Source of the DNA: Manihot esculenta
Lineage: Eukaryota > Streptophyta > Magnoliopsida > Malpighiales > Euphorbiaceae
DNA length: 64,000 bases
NCBI RefSeq assembly: GCF_001659605.2
Contig: NC_035162.2
Span: 31,438,153-31,502,152, forward strand
Reading direction: 5' to 3'
A model generated the notes under the pieces. It saw only the letters and a list, made by a program, of their open reading frames with translations, was not told the origin of the DNA and ran no database searches. The translations under genes and the position numbers were made by a program. Positions 46,273-57,883 of the stretch are shown in pieces. Each line of letters opens with the position of its first letter. The first letter of the stretch is position 1.

Positions 46273-47942
46273 TGATAGAGCATATTTTAGTCCATATTAT
46301 CATGATCTTATTGATGTTTATTTACACCTTTTCTACCCAAATTTGTGGTTTTAATCATGTTTTGCAGATATTAGGTGTAAAGGAACAATTTGGAGAAAAT
46401 GCCCTTAAAAATACCAAAAAGTGCCGAAAATGGAAAAGCCACCTTTAGGAGCACTTTCGGCGGCCGAATGTCAAGTCCAGAACTAAAACTCAAACTTCTT
46501 CGGAAGCACTTTTGGAAGTCAAAAATCAGTCATCTTCGACGGCACTTTCGGCGGCTGAACCTTTGCTCCAGAGACGAAAGTCACCCATGTTCGGCGGCAC
46601 CTTCGGCCGCCGAACCTTCATTCTAGAGCCGAAAGTCCTGCCGCCGAAACTAAACTTAGGCTGCCGAAAGTCCCTCCGAACAGCCTCCTCCTTGTTCAAT
46701 AAGCCAAATCTTAAAGATCACATGTTTTCCACTTAGTGCCATGCATATTCAAAATTCAAATCAATGCTCAACCTTCCTCTTTAGTGCATGAATAATGTGA
46801 AGAAGGCTTCTTGGACACACTTGGGCATCAATCAAAAGACCAAAAAGGGCTTGCAACTCCACACATGCACATAGAAGACTCAAGGGCACTTTGGACAATC
46901 TCTACAAAGATGCATGGACACCCAAGAAACCCTAGGCAGCCTCTCAACATCTATTTAAAGGCCTCAAAAAGACATGAAGAGGCAGATTTTGATACACACA
47001 AATTCTCCAAGGCTCTCCAAGGCTCTCCCCTTTGGTTCTTCATCTTCTTGCTTTCTTTTCTTTTATTTTCTGTTTAGGTTCAGCCATGAGTTGCTGAAAC
47101 CCTTATCCTAGTTGAACTTTGGTTGAAACTAAGGTTGTTTAAAAGGTTGTGAGATCTGAACATAAAGTGTTTGATTTTTGATTTATTCAATATTCATGCA
47201 ATTGTGCTTAATTCTAAGATTGCTTTGTTGTTTTGATCAAATTGGCCACTTGATTCTTGATTGCAAAGTTAATTGATTGTTGGTAAGGATATTTGTTAGT
47301 CCGTAATTGCTGGAAATATTCTGATCTAAGAACACTTGGTGTAAAAACTAGGGAATTGCATGATCTAGCAACATCTCATGCTTTTGAGTAGCTAGGGTTA
47401 GATCTCTCTCATTCTTTATGCAATTGACAATTGTTTTGATGCCTAAGGCGCAAGGACGTTCCTTGGCAATTTGTTAATTAGTAATTGATTAGAGGACGTT
47501 CCCTAATTGATTTAATCATAAGGAGAGACATGGTGGTGTGAAGCGTTTTTCATCCCCATAACTAATCTATTGAATCAATCAAGAAAATCTAAGTTTCAAT
47601 GATCAACCCAAACAACCATAGTGGATCCATATCTTCAACTAGACTTTTCTCAAATTGATTTCTTCTTTTATTTTGATTACTTGCTGTTTTAATTGCTTTC
47701 AATAGTTGTTAGACAAATCAATCTCAAAACCCTTTTTTTTACCTTTGTTGCACTTTACTTTCATTCAACTTTTGATCTACTTGCTTTCAATTGTGTTTTC
47801 AATTAGTTCTCTTGGTCTTGATTGAGAAAAATAAACAGGTAATCAATTATCTATGGATTTGATCCTTCACCACTATCTGCAGTTGTAAATTGTTGACAAC
47901 CAAGAAGGTTATTTTTGACCGGCTTCGACAACCGCATTGTCA
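46273..47942. repeat. F1: solo LTR of an unrelated LTR-retrotransposon family
   Basis: 1670 bp from TGATAGAGCATATTTTAGTC to CGACAACCGCATTGTCA, with perfect CCAGG duplications (46268-46272 and 47943-47947). TG...CA ends and no coding frame, so a solo LTR. Most of it (for example CATGCAATTGTGCTTAATTC) has no similarity to the Tekay-like LTRs, except a block at about 46447-46685 that is full of TTCGGCGGCCGAA motifs. Confidence 0.85.
46447..46685. repeat. TTCGG/CCGAA motif block inside F1
   Basis: Contains CTTTCGGCGGCCGAATG, TTCGGCGGCTGAACC, TTCGGCGGCACCTTCGGCCG, AGAGACGAAAGTC and CTGCCGAAAGTCCCTCC. These are the same motifs and linkers as the array of the Tekay-like LTRs, mostly in the opposite orientation to D. 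Confidence 0.88.
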
Positions 47943-48727
47943 CCAGGTGTGGCCTGCCCGATGCCCCTGGTACAATGTGAGAGAAAGTCTGGGTGTGGCC
48001 TGCACTACGCCCCCGGCACGATTGGATATGTATGATATGATATGTGTAAGAGAAAGACCAGGTGTGGCCTGCACTACGCCCCTGGCATGATTGGATTATG
48101 TAGAGGACTATTGGTGACAAGTCCATCCTTAATGTGATTTGTTTGTGATGTGATGCATTCCATGAAAGCATGAATTTAATATAATGTTTTACTATTCTGC
48201 TCATTGAGCTCTAGTAGCTCACCCCATTCCCTTAATCCCCCAAGTTTGCAGATACGGGATAGATCAGGAAGTCAACAAGAGTAAAGTTATGTTTTATGTA
48301 ATAGCTAGCTGTGGACATGAGAAAGACATTGTAATGTAAAGTACAATACAGTAATGTAATGTAATGATGTTTATTGAAGTTTAGAGTTGTGCTTGACCCT
48401 AGTATGTTGGTTAATCCCTTTGTACATGGTCTATAAAATGTTTTATCACTGTTTATGTAAACCAAGCTTAATATATGATATGTTACCCCATTGGAGCATT
48501 TGATGAGGACTCCAGTGTGGGGTTTGATGTTTATACTTATGAGTTGTGCATGCACAGGTTAAGTTTGGTAAATGAATGAGAAAGTTCAAAATTTTTATGT
48601 ATATGTTTGATCATGTATGGGATTTAACAGGTGTACAGGATGTATGTTAGGCTTGCTACGGGTCCCGGCGACCTTAAGTCGATCTGGATCTTAGCGCCGG
48701 TAGCGGTCTGATTTCCGGGTCGTTACA

Positions 48728-49481
48728 TAAACTATTTGTCTTTGAATAGTTCAATTTCATGCAATTGTGTGCTTAAATCTAAGATTGCTTTGTTGTTTTG
48801 ATCAAATTGGCCGCTTGATTCTTGATTGCAAAGTTAATTGATTGTTAGTTGGAATATTTTTTAGTCCGTAATTGCTGGAAATATTCTGACCTAAGAACAC
48901 TTGGTGTAAAAACTAAGGAATTGTATGATCTAGCATCATCTTCATGCGTTTGGAGTAGCTAGGATTGGATCTCTCTCTTTCTTCATGCAATTGACAATTG
49001 TTTTGATGCCTAAGGCCCAAGGACGTTCCTTGGCAATTTGTTAATTAGTAATTGATTAGAGGACGTTCCCTAATTAATTTAATCATAAGGAGAGATATGG
49101 TGGTGAGAAGCGTCTTCCACCTCCATAACTAATATATTGAACCAATCAAGAGAACATAAGTTTCAATGATCAATCCAAACAACCAAGGTGGATCCATATC
49201 TTCAACTAGACCTTTCTCATATTGATTTCCTCTTTTATTTTAATTACTTGCTGATTTAATTGCTTTCAATAGTTGTTAGTCAAATCAATCTCAAAACCCC
49301 CCCTTTTTACTTTATTGCACTTTACTTTTGTTCCGCTTTCAGTTAATTCTCTTGATCTTGTTGAGGAAAATAGATAAGTTTACAATTCTCTGTGAATTCG
49401 ATCCTTTACCACTATCTGCAGTTGTAAATTGCTGATAACCGGAAATGTTATTTTTGACCAGCTTCGACAACCGCGAGTCAC
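48728..49481. repeat. F2: truncated F-family LTR
   Basis: Parallels about 47150-47942 of F1 (CTAAGATTGCTTTGTTGTTT, CAAGGACGTTCCTTGGCAAT, CACTATCTGCAGTTGTAAAT) and ends CTTCGACAACCGCGAGTCA. The right end abuts gag of element E, so F2 or its parent was inserted there. The left half is missing, replaced by the end of element D. Confidence 0.82.
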
Positions 49482-50383
49482 CTATCTGTAAACTCATCCA
49501 CACTCATCTCCTCAGTCTGTTTCAACTGTTCAAATTCAATGATCTTCAACTCCCTTGAGCTATCAGGGAAAACCCATCCTGCAAATTCATTAGCAAATTC
49601 CTCCCAGGATAGACTATCCAACCTCGGGTCCACATAGTTTTTAAACCACTCTCGGGCCTTCTTGCATTTCAGAGTGAACCTAGCCATCTGAATGGCTCTA
49701 CTGTCATCTACCCCTAACTCATCTGCAATCATTTTTACTGTCTTTAGGTACTCAAACGGATCATCCCCTGTTTCATACTTAGGAGCATCCAACTTCAAGT
49801 AGTCAGTCATCTTGACTTTGCTCCCTCCAGATGAGCTAGGTTTAGGTACTGGGACTTCAGGAACTACAGGTTCTGCTGGTGGTGGAGGAGGTATAACATC
49901 TCCTGGGTTAGGGTTTGCTGTATTTGGATAGAAGGATGGGGGTGGATACATAGGGTACTATGAGTATGGTGGGTAGAAAGGTGGGTAAGGCATGTAAGAG
50001 GGATAAGGGTTAAAGCTGGGGTAATCCGATGTGCCTCCCATCGAATACTCAGGGCCCTGGGAAAAGGGTTGATACTGGGGCGGTTGAACAAACCCTGAGG
50101 CCTGAGTGCCTCTCTGCGAATCTCCCATGCCCTCTTCAGACATGCTCACACCAAGGCTTCCACCCCTTCTCTGATCCACATCCATATCTTCCCCCTCAGC
50201 TGACACTCCTCCCTGAACTGCTCCCCTTCTGCTTGTATCAAAAGACCTTCTAGGGTCCCTTGACACTCTCTCCCTACTAGACCTACAGGACATTGCCCTA
50301 GGCAAAGCAGGGGGCCGGGCATCCATGCCCTCACTTTCTGGTGGGACTCCAGTCAATCATACAGATCGACGAGTTCCTCTCAT
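49482..50383 (-). pseudogene. gag fragment of element E
   Basis: Minus strand, family ATG at 50383. Codon 9 is TGA where relatives have CGA, and a further TAG near 49956 replaces CAG of the YTQYP/YPQYP segment. The capsid region ([45 protein letters not shown]) is otherwise well kept. It is cut at 49482 by F2. Zinc knuckles and pol are absent from the window. Confidence 0.85.
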
Positions 50384-50630
50384 CCTGTTTCTGAAAAACA
50401 GCACACATCACATAAAACATTAGCATCATATGGTTCATGTGGAAACACATGAACCCGCATCACATACATAGCATATCATCAATGCACATGCATAAAACCA
50501 TGGCATTTCACATCATCATATAAGACAGGACTCCATATCCTATCCTAGTGGACATGATTTTCCCATTGTGCTTGCCCTTCTATAATATCTATGAGCCCGA
50601 CACTCTCTAGGTCCGATCATATGAACCTAG

Positions 50631-50643
50631 GGCTCTGATACCA
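50631..50643 (-). other. Primer-binding site, element E
   Basis: GGCTCTGATACCA on plus, the complement of TGGTATCAGAGCC, three bases from the LTR. Confidence 0.85.
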
Positions 50644-50646
50644 ATC

Positions 50647-52752
50647 TGTAACGACCCGAAAACCAGACCACTATCGGCGCTAGGATCCAGATCGACTTAA
50701 GATCGCCGGGACCCGTAGCAAGCCTAACGTACATCCTACATACCTGTTAAATCCCATACGTGATCATACATATACATAAAAACTTTAAACTTTTTCTTTC
50801 ACCAAGCTTAACCTGTGCATGCACATACTCATAAATATAACACCCCAACACTAGAGCCCTTATCAAATGCTCTAGTGGGGCAACATATCATACATTAAGC
50901 TTGGTTTACATAAAACATCATAAAGACATACATAAGGATCATGTACAAAAGGGATTAACTATAAACTCTAGGGTCAAGCACAAAACTATCCTCAATACAA
51001 AACTGTACAATATCTTACATTACATTACATCATCATTCATTACATTATCTTTCATGTCCACGACTAACTATTACATACATAGAATTTTATTCTTGATGAC
51101 TTCCTAGTCTATCCCAAACCTGCAAACCTGGGGGTTAAGGGAATGGGGTGAGCTACAAGAGCCTAGTGAGCAGAATAGTAAAACATTATATTTAAAACAT
51201 ATATATTCATGAAATGCATCACATCACAAACAAATCACATCAAGGATGGACTTGTCACCAATAGCCCTCTACATTATCCAACAATGCCAGGACGTAGAAT
51301 GGGTCTCTGGTCTTTCCCTTTACATAACATATCATAACATTCCAATGTGCCAGGACATAGAATGGGTCTTCTGGACTTTCTCTTACATAGTGCCAGGGAC
51401 GTAGAATGGGTCTTCTTGGACTTCCATACTATATCATCATCACATCATATCATATCATTTCATACGAGGGCTAATGGATCATTCAATGTTCATCCACATC
51501 AATGTCTTATTATGCAATGCAATATTTTCATGAATTCTAATGCAAACAACCTAATATATCTCATGGCATTCGTGATGCATGAATATGCTCAAAATTTATT
51601 TGGCTTGAAACATAAAGATCCATTCTACTCACCTCAGGCTGACTCTGAAGCAGCTATCTCACTGCTGGGGTCCTCGGTTCCTCGGGTCCGTACCTACACA
51701 GGTGGACTCAAATTAGGGACCAAACATACACTAACATGACTCTAAACAACTCCCCAAAAAACCCCTAAAACACCTTAAAACGATCATGGAATACATGCAA
51801 AGGAAGGCTGAACAGGATACTTTCGGTGGCAGGTTTGGCGGCCGAAAGTGGTTCCAGAGCAGAAACTCACCAACCTTCAAAGGCAGGTTCGACGGCCAGA
51901 ACGGCCTCCCCAGGCAGGTTCGGCGGCCGAACATGGCTTCGGCTGCCGAACCTAAGTTCTTCCAGAATGGCAGAACTCAAGCCTCTCATGCATATTTTGC
52001 CTCCCAAACCTTCCAAACTCAAGCACAACACACCCAAACATGCATAAACATGTACACAAGCATATAGGGGTCTCAAACTATCCTATACCCCAACAAACAT
52101 CACATTGCAACACAATAAACATGCATTTCACCCTTAAACTCACATAAACCCTAACATTTTACAACTAAGCTAAGCATGCATCCAACATCCTTCAAACCCC
52201 AAAAAACTTACTAAAAACATAAAAGAAAGGTAGGATCTCCACTTACCTCTTTGAAAATCGAGAGGAGAGACGATCCAAACTCGGAGATGGGAGAAATCAA
52301 GCTCCTTAGGTCTCCAAGCTCCAAAACTTGATCTTTTAGCTCAAAACTTCAAAACCAAGTTAAAACTTATTAAAACTTGAAAGATTTGAAGGAAAACATC
52401 AAAACTAACTATGGAAGGGCATGGACTCACCTTTGCCCGAAAATGGAGAAGAAAACTCGCCCATTTCTGGACACGAGGCCTTTTATAGGTGGCTGGCCAG
52501 ACCATCTTTGGAGGCCAAAGGTGCTCCCTAAACTGCACCATGTTCGACGGCCGAACATGAGGTTCGGCGGCCGAACCTGGATTTCCTTCCTTAGTGCTTT
52601 TCTTTCCAAAACTCATTTTCTTTCTTCATAAAAACCATAAAATACATGAAAACATTTTAGAAAAACATATTTTACCCTTTTAGAGGTTTCTGACATCCGA
52701 GATTCTGTCGGACGGTAGAAATTCCGGTGCCGGAGTCTAGCCGGGTATTACA
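50647..52752 (-). repeat. 5' LTR of element E
   Basis: 2106 bp, TGTAACGACCCGAAAACCAG to GCCGGGTATTACA. Partner of 37190-37597. The outer flanks are ATAAT (37185-37189) and GTAAT (52753-52757), a target duplication with one change. TATA box on minus at 52481-52487; ladder at 51280-51425. Confidence 0.88.
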
Positions 52753-54210
52753 GTAATCTTTGCTTTTAAGAAGACTCGGTCTCTCCTTCTTTTTCGATTA
52801 TACTCCCCTGATTTCACAATAATTTCTATTTTCTTTTTTCCTCTTAGAATGAATAAGAATACTTCCTCTTCTTTTACCCATATTGGAGGTTCTGCATTAA
52901 GCTCCTCTTCCGACGGCCTTATCCGTGCCCTAGCCCCTATCGTTCCATTGAGGGAGACTCCAGAAAGTGAAGGTAGATCAATTAGTAATATCCTATTCAT
53001 CCCACGAAGCAAGATAAATACCAAATTCCTCGAGAGACTTTGTATGTCTTAGCCCCTTCCTTAATGGTTCGCATAAACGATCTAATCCCTATAGAGGATC
53101 CTATTATAGTCTTCGAAGAGCAACTTAAGGCGGGTCTTCGATTTCCAATGGACCCTTTTTTGTTGATATCCTCTAGTTCCATAAACTTTTAGTCCCCCAG
53201 TTGCATCCTAACAGCTGGAGAATCTTGATGGCCTTCTAGTTTGTTTGTCTTAACAACCACATTAAAACTGAGTGTGGCCTTCTTCTCTCAGCTGTACCAA
53301 CTAGGTAACCGCAAAAATGAAGAGTTCTAGTTTTTTAGCGGCCATAAAACCCAGACGATGTTCAACCGAATACCTTCTGCATTAAAGTGGTGAAAAAATA
53401 AGTTCTTTGTCTTCCACCACTAGATGTCTAGGGGTTTTAGGCACCTCCAAACGAGCTAGAAGCTATAGGTGGAACTAATGAAGGATTGGTTTCAACTAAG
53501 GAGGGAGGAGGATGAGGCTTTAGCCTCCCTTTTGATGATGGCCAAGTCCCTTAAGAAAATGGACATCACTTAGGTGGTGAGAAATATTGTTTTGTCCTGG
53601 CGGAGTCATTTTCAGGTGAGCCAGACTCAGAGTCCTTACCTGCCTAGCCTTCTCAGCCTTGGGGAGAGCACTTCCTTGGCTATAGATCAAAGTACTTTCT
53701 GTTCTGCCTTCTTTTAGATTTCAAACTACCTCACTTACTTATCTTTTAATTTATGTAGATATGGTTAGGTAAAGAAGCAGATTTACTGAGGCGGCACGTG
53801 CTGTCCGTAAAGGCAAAACTATCACTGGGGCAACCAGTCCCCCTCCCAAGTGTGCTCGCCAAGCAGAAGAAGTGATCATGCTTCCTCTTCCTCCTCCCCA
53901 ACCTATAGCAGAAAAGTCAGGCCATTTGTAGCCTGAGTCTTCTGCCATTGATACCTCAGCTTCTGTCCCAGCTTTTGAGCCTTCTGCTGCTGTCCCCACT
54001 CCTTCTAAAGACGTTCCTACAAATGTGGGGTTGACTCTTTGTGGCCTCCGGACATCCAACACCTAACAGTGGTGCTAACTTGGGCACCCTTTCTCTTTGA
54101 TGATCTTGCTCTAGTCGTTTTGTTTATTAAGAGTGCCTTGAGGCCCGGGGATCGCTGTCGTTTAAATGAGTTCGAGAGGAATGAGTTTTTCGATAATGTC
54201 ATGCACTCTA
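52753..54210 (+). pseudogene. Host sequence G: broken Transposase_28-type (putative gypsy-type transposon) gene
   Basis: An ATG at 52849 opens 67 codons (MNKNTSSSFTHIGGSA...). After a stop, shifted frames give EEQLKAGLRFPMDPFLL at about 53118-53168 and PQLHPNSWRIL at 53195-53227. These are hallmark strings of the plant 'putative gypsy type transposon' domain (Pfam Transposase_28; consensus GLRLPLHPFF...LAPSQLHPNSWRIL). Further on, short frames cover a Pro/Ser-rich part (53830-54000) and LRPGDRCRLNEFERNEFF just before the solo LTR. Such proteins occur in Tat/RIRE2-like and related plant elements; their function is unknown. Several stops and frameshifts make it non-functional. The insertions around it also split it. 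Confidence 0.65.
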
Positions 54211-56335
54211 TGTAACGACCCGGAATTCGGACCGCTACCGGCGCTAGGATCCAGATCGGCTTAAGGCCGTCGGGACCCGTAGCAAGCCTTCTATACCTGC
54301 CATAAACCTGATAATATCCCATACATGATCATACATTTTCATAAGAATGTAAAAACTTTCCATATTCCAAGTCTGACCTGTGCATGCACTAAAATCATAG
54401 ACATAAAACCCCAAACTAGAGCCCTCATCAAATGCTCTAGTGGGTTATCATAACATACATCAAGCTTGGACTATCGTTTCTCATCATAAAAACATTTCAT
54501 TTAAAGATCATGTACAAGGGAACTAACAATACTATTCGGGCCAAGCACAATACTAAACCATAAATCATTCTTTATAATACATTACATAAAATCATTTTAC
54601 AATACATGTCCACTCTAACTATTACACTTAACTTGACTTCAACTTTGGAGACTCCCCGGTCTATCCTGAACCTGCAAGCCTGGGGGTTAAGGGAAAGGGG
54701 GTGAGCTAAAAAGCCCAGTGAGCAGCACAATAAAACATTATCATAATTAATGCTTTCATGAAATGCATCACAACACATACAATTCACATCACGGATGGAC
54801 TTGTCACCAATAACCCTCTACATATCCAATGTGCCCGGCCCTCGACGGAGCTCCGTAGGACTTCCTCTTAATCATCACACAATGCCAAGACGCGTGGACA
54901 TAGGCAGCCCTGGACTTTCATTAATCATCATACATAAATAAATGCCAGGACGTGTGGACATGGGCAGCCTTGGACTTTCATTAATCATCATATCATATTG
55001 AGGGCTAATGGATCATCCAACATCCATCCACATCAATAACATAGAATGCAATGTAGCATATTCGTGAGATTCTAATGCAACAACCTAAAATATATCATGG
55101 CATTCATGATACATGAACATGCTCAAAACTTTATTATTTTAATACATAGTTTAGTTCTACTCACCTCTGGCCGACTCTGAACAGACTCTGAAGCAGCTGT
55201 CTCACTGCTGGGGTCCTCGGTTCCTCGGGTACGAACCTACACAGGTGGACTCAAATGAGGGACCAAATATACATGAACTTGACTCTACACATCTCCCCAA
55301 AAACTCCCTAAAACACCTTTAAAAAATCATAGAAAACATGCAAAAAAAGGCTGAACAGGGCACTTTCGGCGGCAGGTTCCGCGGCCAAAAGTCCCTCCAG
55401 AGCCGAAACTCATCCACTTTCGGCGGCACCTTCGGCGGCCAAAACTCCCCTCCAAAGCCGAAAGTCCAACTTTCGGGGGGCAGGGTTCGACAGCCAAAAG
55501 CTTGCCTCCACAGGCAGGTTCAGCGGCCGAAGTGCCTTTGGCTGCCGAACCTGAGTTCTTCCAGAAGTGGCAGAACTCGGCCCTTATGCACATTTTGCCT
55601 CCCAAACATTCCAAACATGCATTTAGCTATTCTACAACATGCATAAACACATACATAAGCGTATAGGGGTCTCAAACTAACCTAAACCCTAACACAAACA
55701 CATATAGCAAGTCATACAACATACATTATCCATAAACTCAACATTTACCCTAACAACAATCAACTAACTTAAACATGCATTTCTACCCCATAACCCCTCA
55801 TAAAACTTGTTTAAAACATAGGATAAGCTAAAGATCTACTCTTACCTCTTGAAGATCGAGAGGGGAGGCAACCTGAACTTGGAGAAATGGAGGAAGAGAG
55901 CTCCGGGGTCTCCAAACTTCAAATCTTGATCTTAGCTCCAAAAATCTTCAAAACCAAGTTAAATAACTTGTAAAAACATGAGAGACTTGAAGAAAGAACA
56001 CAAGATCAAGAAGGGAGGACGAAGAATCACCTTGGCTAGAAATGGGGAGAGAAAACTCACCCATTTCGGACAGGGGACCCCTTTATAGGTAGCTGGCCAG
56101 GCCACTTTCGGGGGCCTAACGTGCCTCCACATGCATCCCATGTTCGGCGGCCGAACCTGGGCTCTTCCTTCATTCTCTTTCTTTTCTTTTCTTTAAAACT
56201 TTAACTCAAAATTAACCATCAAAAACATGAAAAACATTTTGTAAACACATAATTTTACCCTTCTAGAGAGTTTCGACATCCGAAGTTCCGCCGTAAAGCA
56301 GGAATTTCGATGCCGGAATCTAGCCGGGTATTACA
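54211..56335 (-). repeat. Solo LTR of the Tekay-like family inside G
   Basis: 2125 bp, TGTAACGACCCGGAATTCGG to GCCGGGTATTACA, with perfect CTCTA duplications (54206-54210 and 56336-56340). Ladder at 54830-54985 (ATGCCA(A/G)GACG(C/T)GTGGACAT units). Hairpin motifs are fewer and worn (55362-55560 and 56138-56157). TATA box on minus at about 56082-56087. Confidence 0.92.
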
Positions 56336-56440
56336 CTCTACCTTGAAAAGTTCCCTTTGCGCTTATATGGCGAAAGAGCACCACAAAGCCCTGAGGTGGG
56401 AGTTTGGCACTCAAGAGATGGATAGGAGGCTCTTGGTTGA
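56336..56440 (+). pseudogene. Host sequence G, coding piece between solo LTR and H
   Basis: In the frame continuing from 54210 it reads through with no stop (LKSSLCAYMAKEHHKALRWE and on to MDRRLLV). The 5' and 3' sides of the solo LTR are thus parts of one coding region. It ends GTTGA where element H starts. Confidence 0.6.
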
Positions 56441-56798
56441 TGTAATACCCGGCTAGACTCCGGTATCGGGATTCCTACCGTCCGGTGGAATTTCGGATGT
56501 CGGGAACTTCTAGAAGGGTAAAGACATGTTTTATAAAATGTTTTCATGAATTTTAATGGTTTTAAGTATGAAACTAAATGAGTTTTTGCATGAAAAGTCC
56601 TTGGAGGAAAACTCAGGTTCGGCCGCCGAAAGTCAAGTTCGGCCGCCGAACATGCATGCGTTTTGGAGGCACGTTAGGCCCCCGAAAGCATGAGTTAGGG
56701 AAGTCCAGTTTCGGCCGCCGAAAGTCAAGTTCGGCCGCCGAACATTGCATGGATGCGGAGGCACATTCGGCCCCCGAACGTGGCCTGGCCAGCCACCT

Positions 56799-56805
56799 AT
56801 AAAAG
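56799..56805 (+). promoter_or_regulatory. TATA box of element H
   Basis: TATAAAA in GCCACCTATAAAAGGGTCC, followed by AAATGGGCGAGCTTTTTCTC, which is conserved among the LTRs and probably near the RNA start. Confidence 0.7.
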
Positions 56806-57883
56806 GGTCCCTTAGCCGAAAATGGGCGAGCTTTTTCTCCCCATTTCGGCCAAGGTGAGCATTCCGCCATCCTTCCCCAATCTTGAGTCTTTCCTTCCTT
56901 TTTCCATGATCTTTACAAGTTTATAACTTTGGTTTTGAAGATCTTTGAGCTTAGAACGAGTTTTGGAGCTTGGAGACCAAAAGTTGGAACTTCTCCCATC
57001 TCCAAGTTTAGATCTCCTCAACCCTCGATCTTCAAGAGGTAAGAGCCGATTTTAAGCTCAATGTATGATTTAAACAAGTTTTATGAAGTTTTAAGGGGTA
57101 GAATGCATGTTAGGGTATATGTTGAACCTATGGGTTTTTGATGACTTTTTGAACAATGTGGCATGTTTGAGTATGCTTGAAGTGTTGTAGTTGGGGTATT
57201 TGATGTTTTGAGGCCCCTAGGAACTTGTATGCTTGATTTGGTTGAGTGGTATGCATAATTTGTGAGTTTGGAGGCGAAAATGCACAAAGGAGCCAAGTTT
57301 CTGCCCTTTGGCAGAAACCAGGTTCGGCAGCCGAAGGCACTTTCGGCCGCCGAACATGGCTGGTGAGGCAGGCCTTTCGGCTGCCGAAGTTGCCCCCGAA
57401 AAGAGACTTTCGTCTCTGTCTGGGACTTTCGGCCGCCGAAGGTGCCGCCGAACCTACCTGAGTTTCGTCTCTGTCCAGGACTTTCGGCCGCCGAAGGTGC
57501 CGCCGAAAGTGCCCTGTTCAGCCACTTCATGCATATCTCTATGTGATATTTTCAGGATGTTTTAAGGGGTTTTTGGGGAATATATTAGAGTTATGTTTAT
57601 GTATGTTTGGTCCCTCATTGGAGTCCACCTGTGTAGGTTCGGACCCGAGGAACCAGGGACCCCAGCAGTGAGCCAGCTGCTACAGAGTTTGTCAGAGTCA
57701 GCCAGAGGTGAGTGGAACTAAGCTTAACCTTTTTAAATTAAGAAAATGAAATGCTTTTATCATGCTTCATGCATCATGATCATATTATAGGTTGTTTGCA
57801 TTAGAATTCACGACTATGCCGCATTGTATTGTTGTGATAGATGATAGTGGATGGACATTAGGATGATTCATTAGCCTTCTATA

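Larger units (their letters stand above)
37598..48727 (+). mobile_element. Element D: defective Tekay/Del-like element, probably a recombinant
   Basis: TGTAATACCC at the left and GGTCGTTACA at the right enclose 5' LTR, primer site, gag, pol, polypurine tract and 3' LTR. The flanks do not agree: TTTCA and E-type LTR on the left, TAAAC and F-type LTR on the right. The two LTRs also differ by a missing segment and many substitutions. A crossover between one D copy in E's LTR and another in a nearby F copy would give exactly this. It also explains why most of E is absent. Confidence 0.8.
44854..48727 (+). repeat. 3' LTR of element D, interrupted by solo LTR F1
   Basis: About 2.2 kb once the 1670-bp insert and one CCAGG are removed. 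Starts TGTAATACTCGGCTAG. TATA box at 45118-45124. It lacks a segment before the TATA box that the 5' LTR has, and is otherwise diverged, so the two are not a true pair. Confidence 0.88.

Noticed and set aside
46260..47077. Open frames at 46260, 46390, 46512 and 46811 inside F1
   Set aside because: They lie in a solo LTR with perfect target duplications; the FGGR-type strings come from the hairpin motifs and the rest lacks homology that I can recognise.
53751..54322. Minus-strand frames of about 100 codons in host sequence G
   Set aside because: One crosses the boundary of the solo LTR, and neither has recognisable motifs; the plus strand carries the Transposase_28-like strings.
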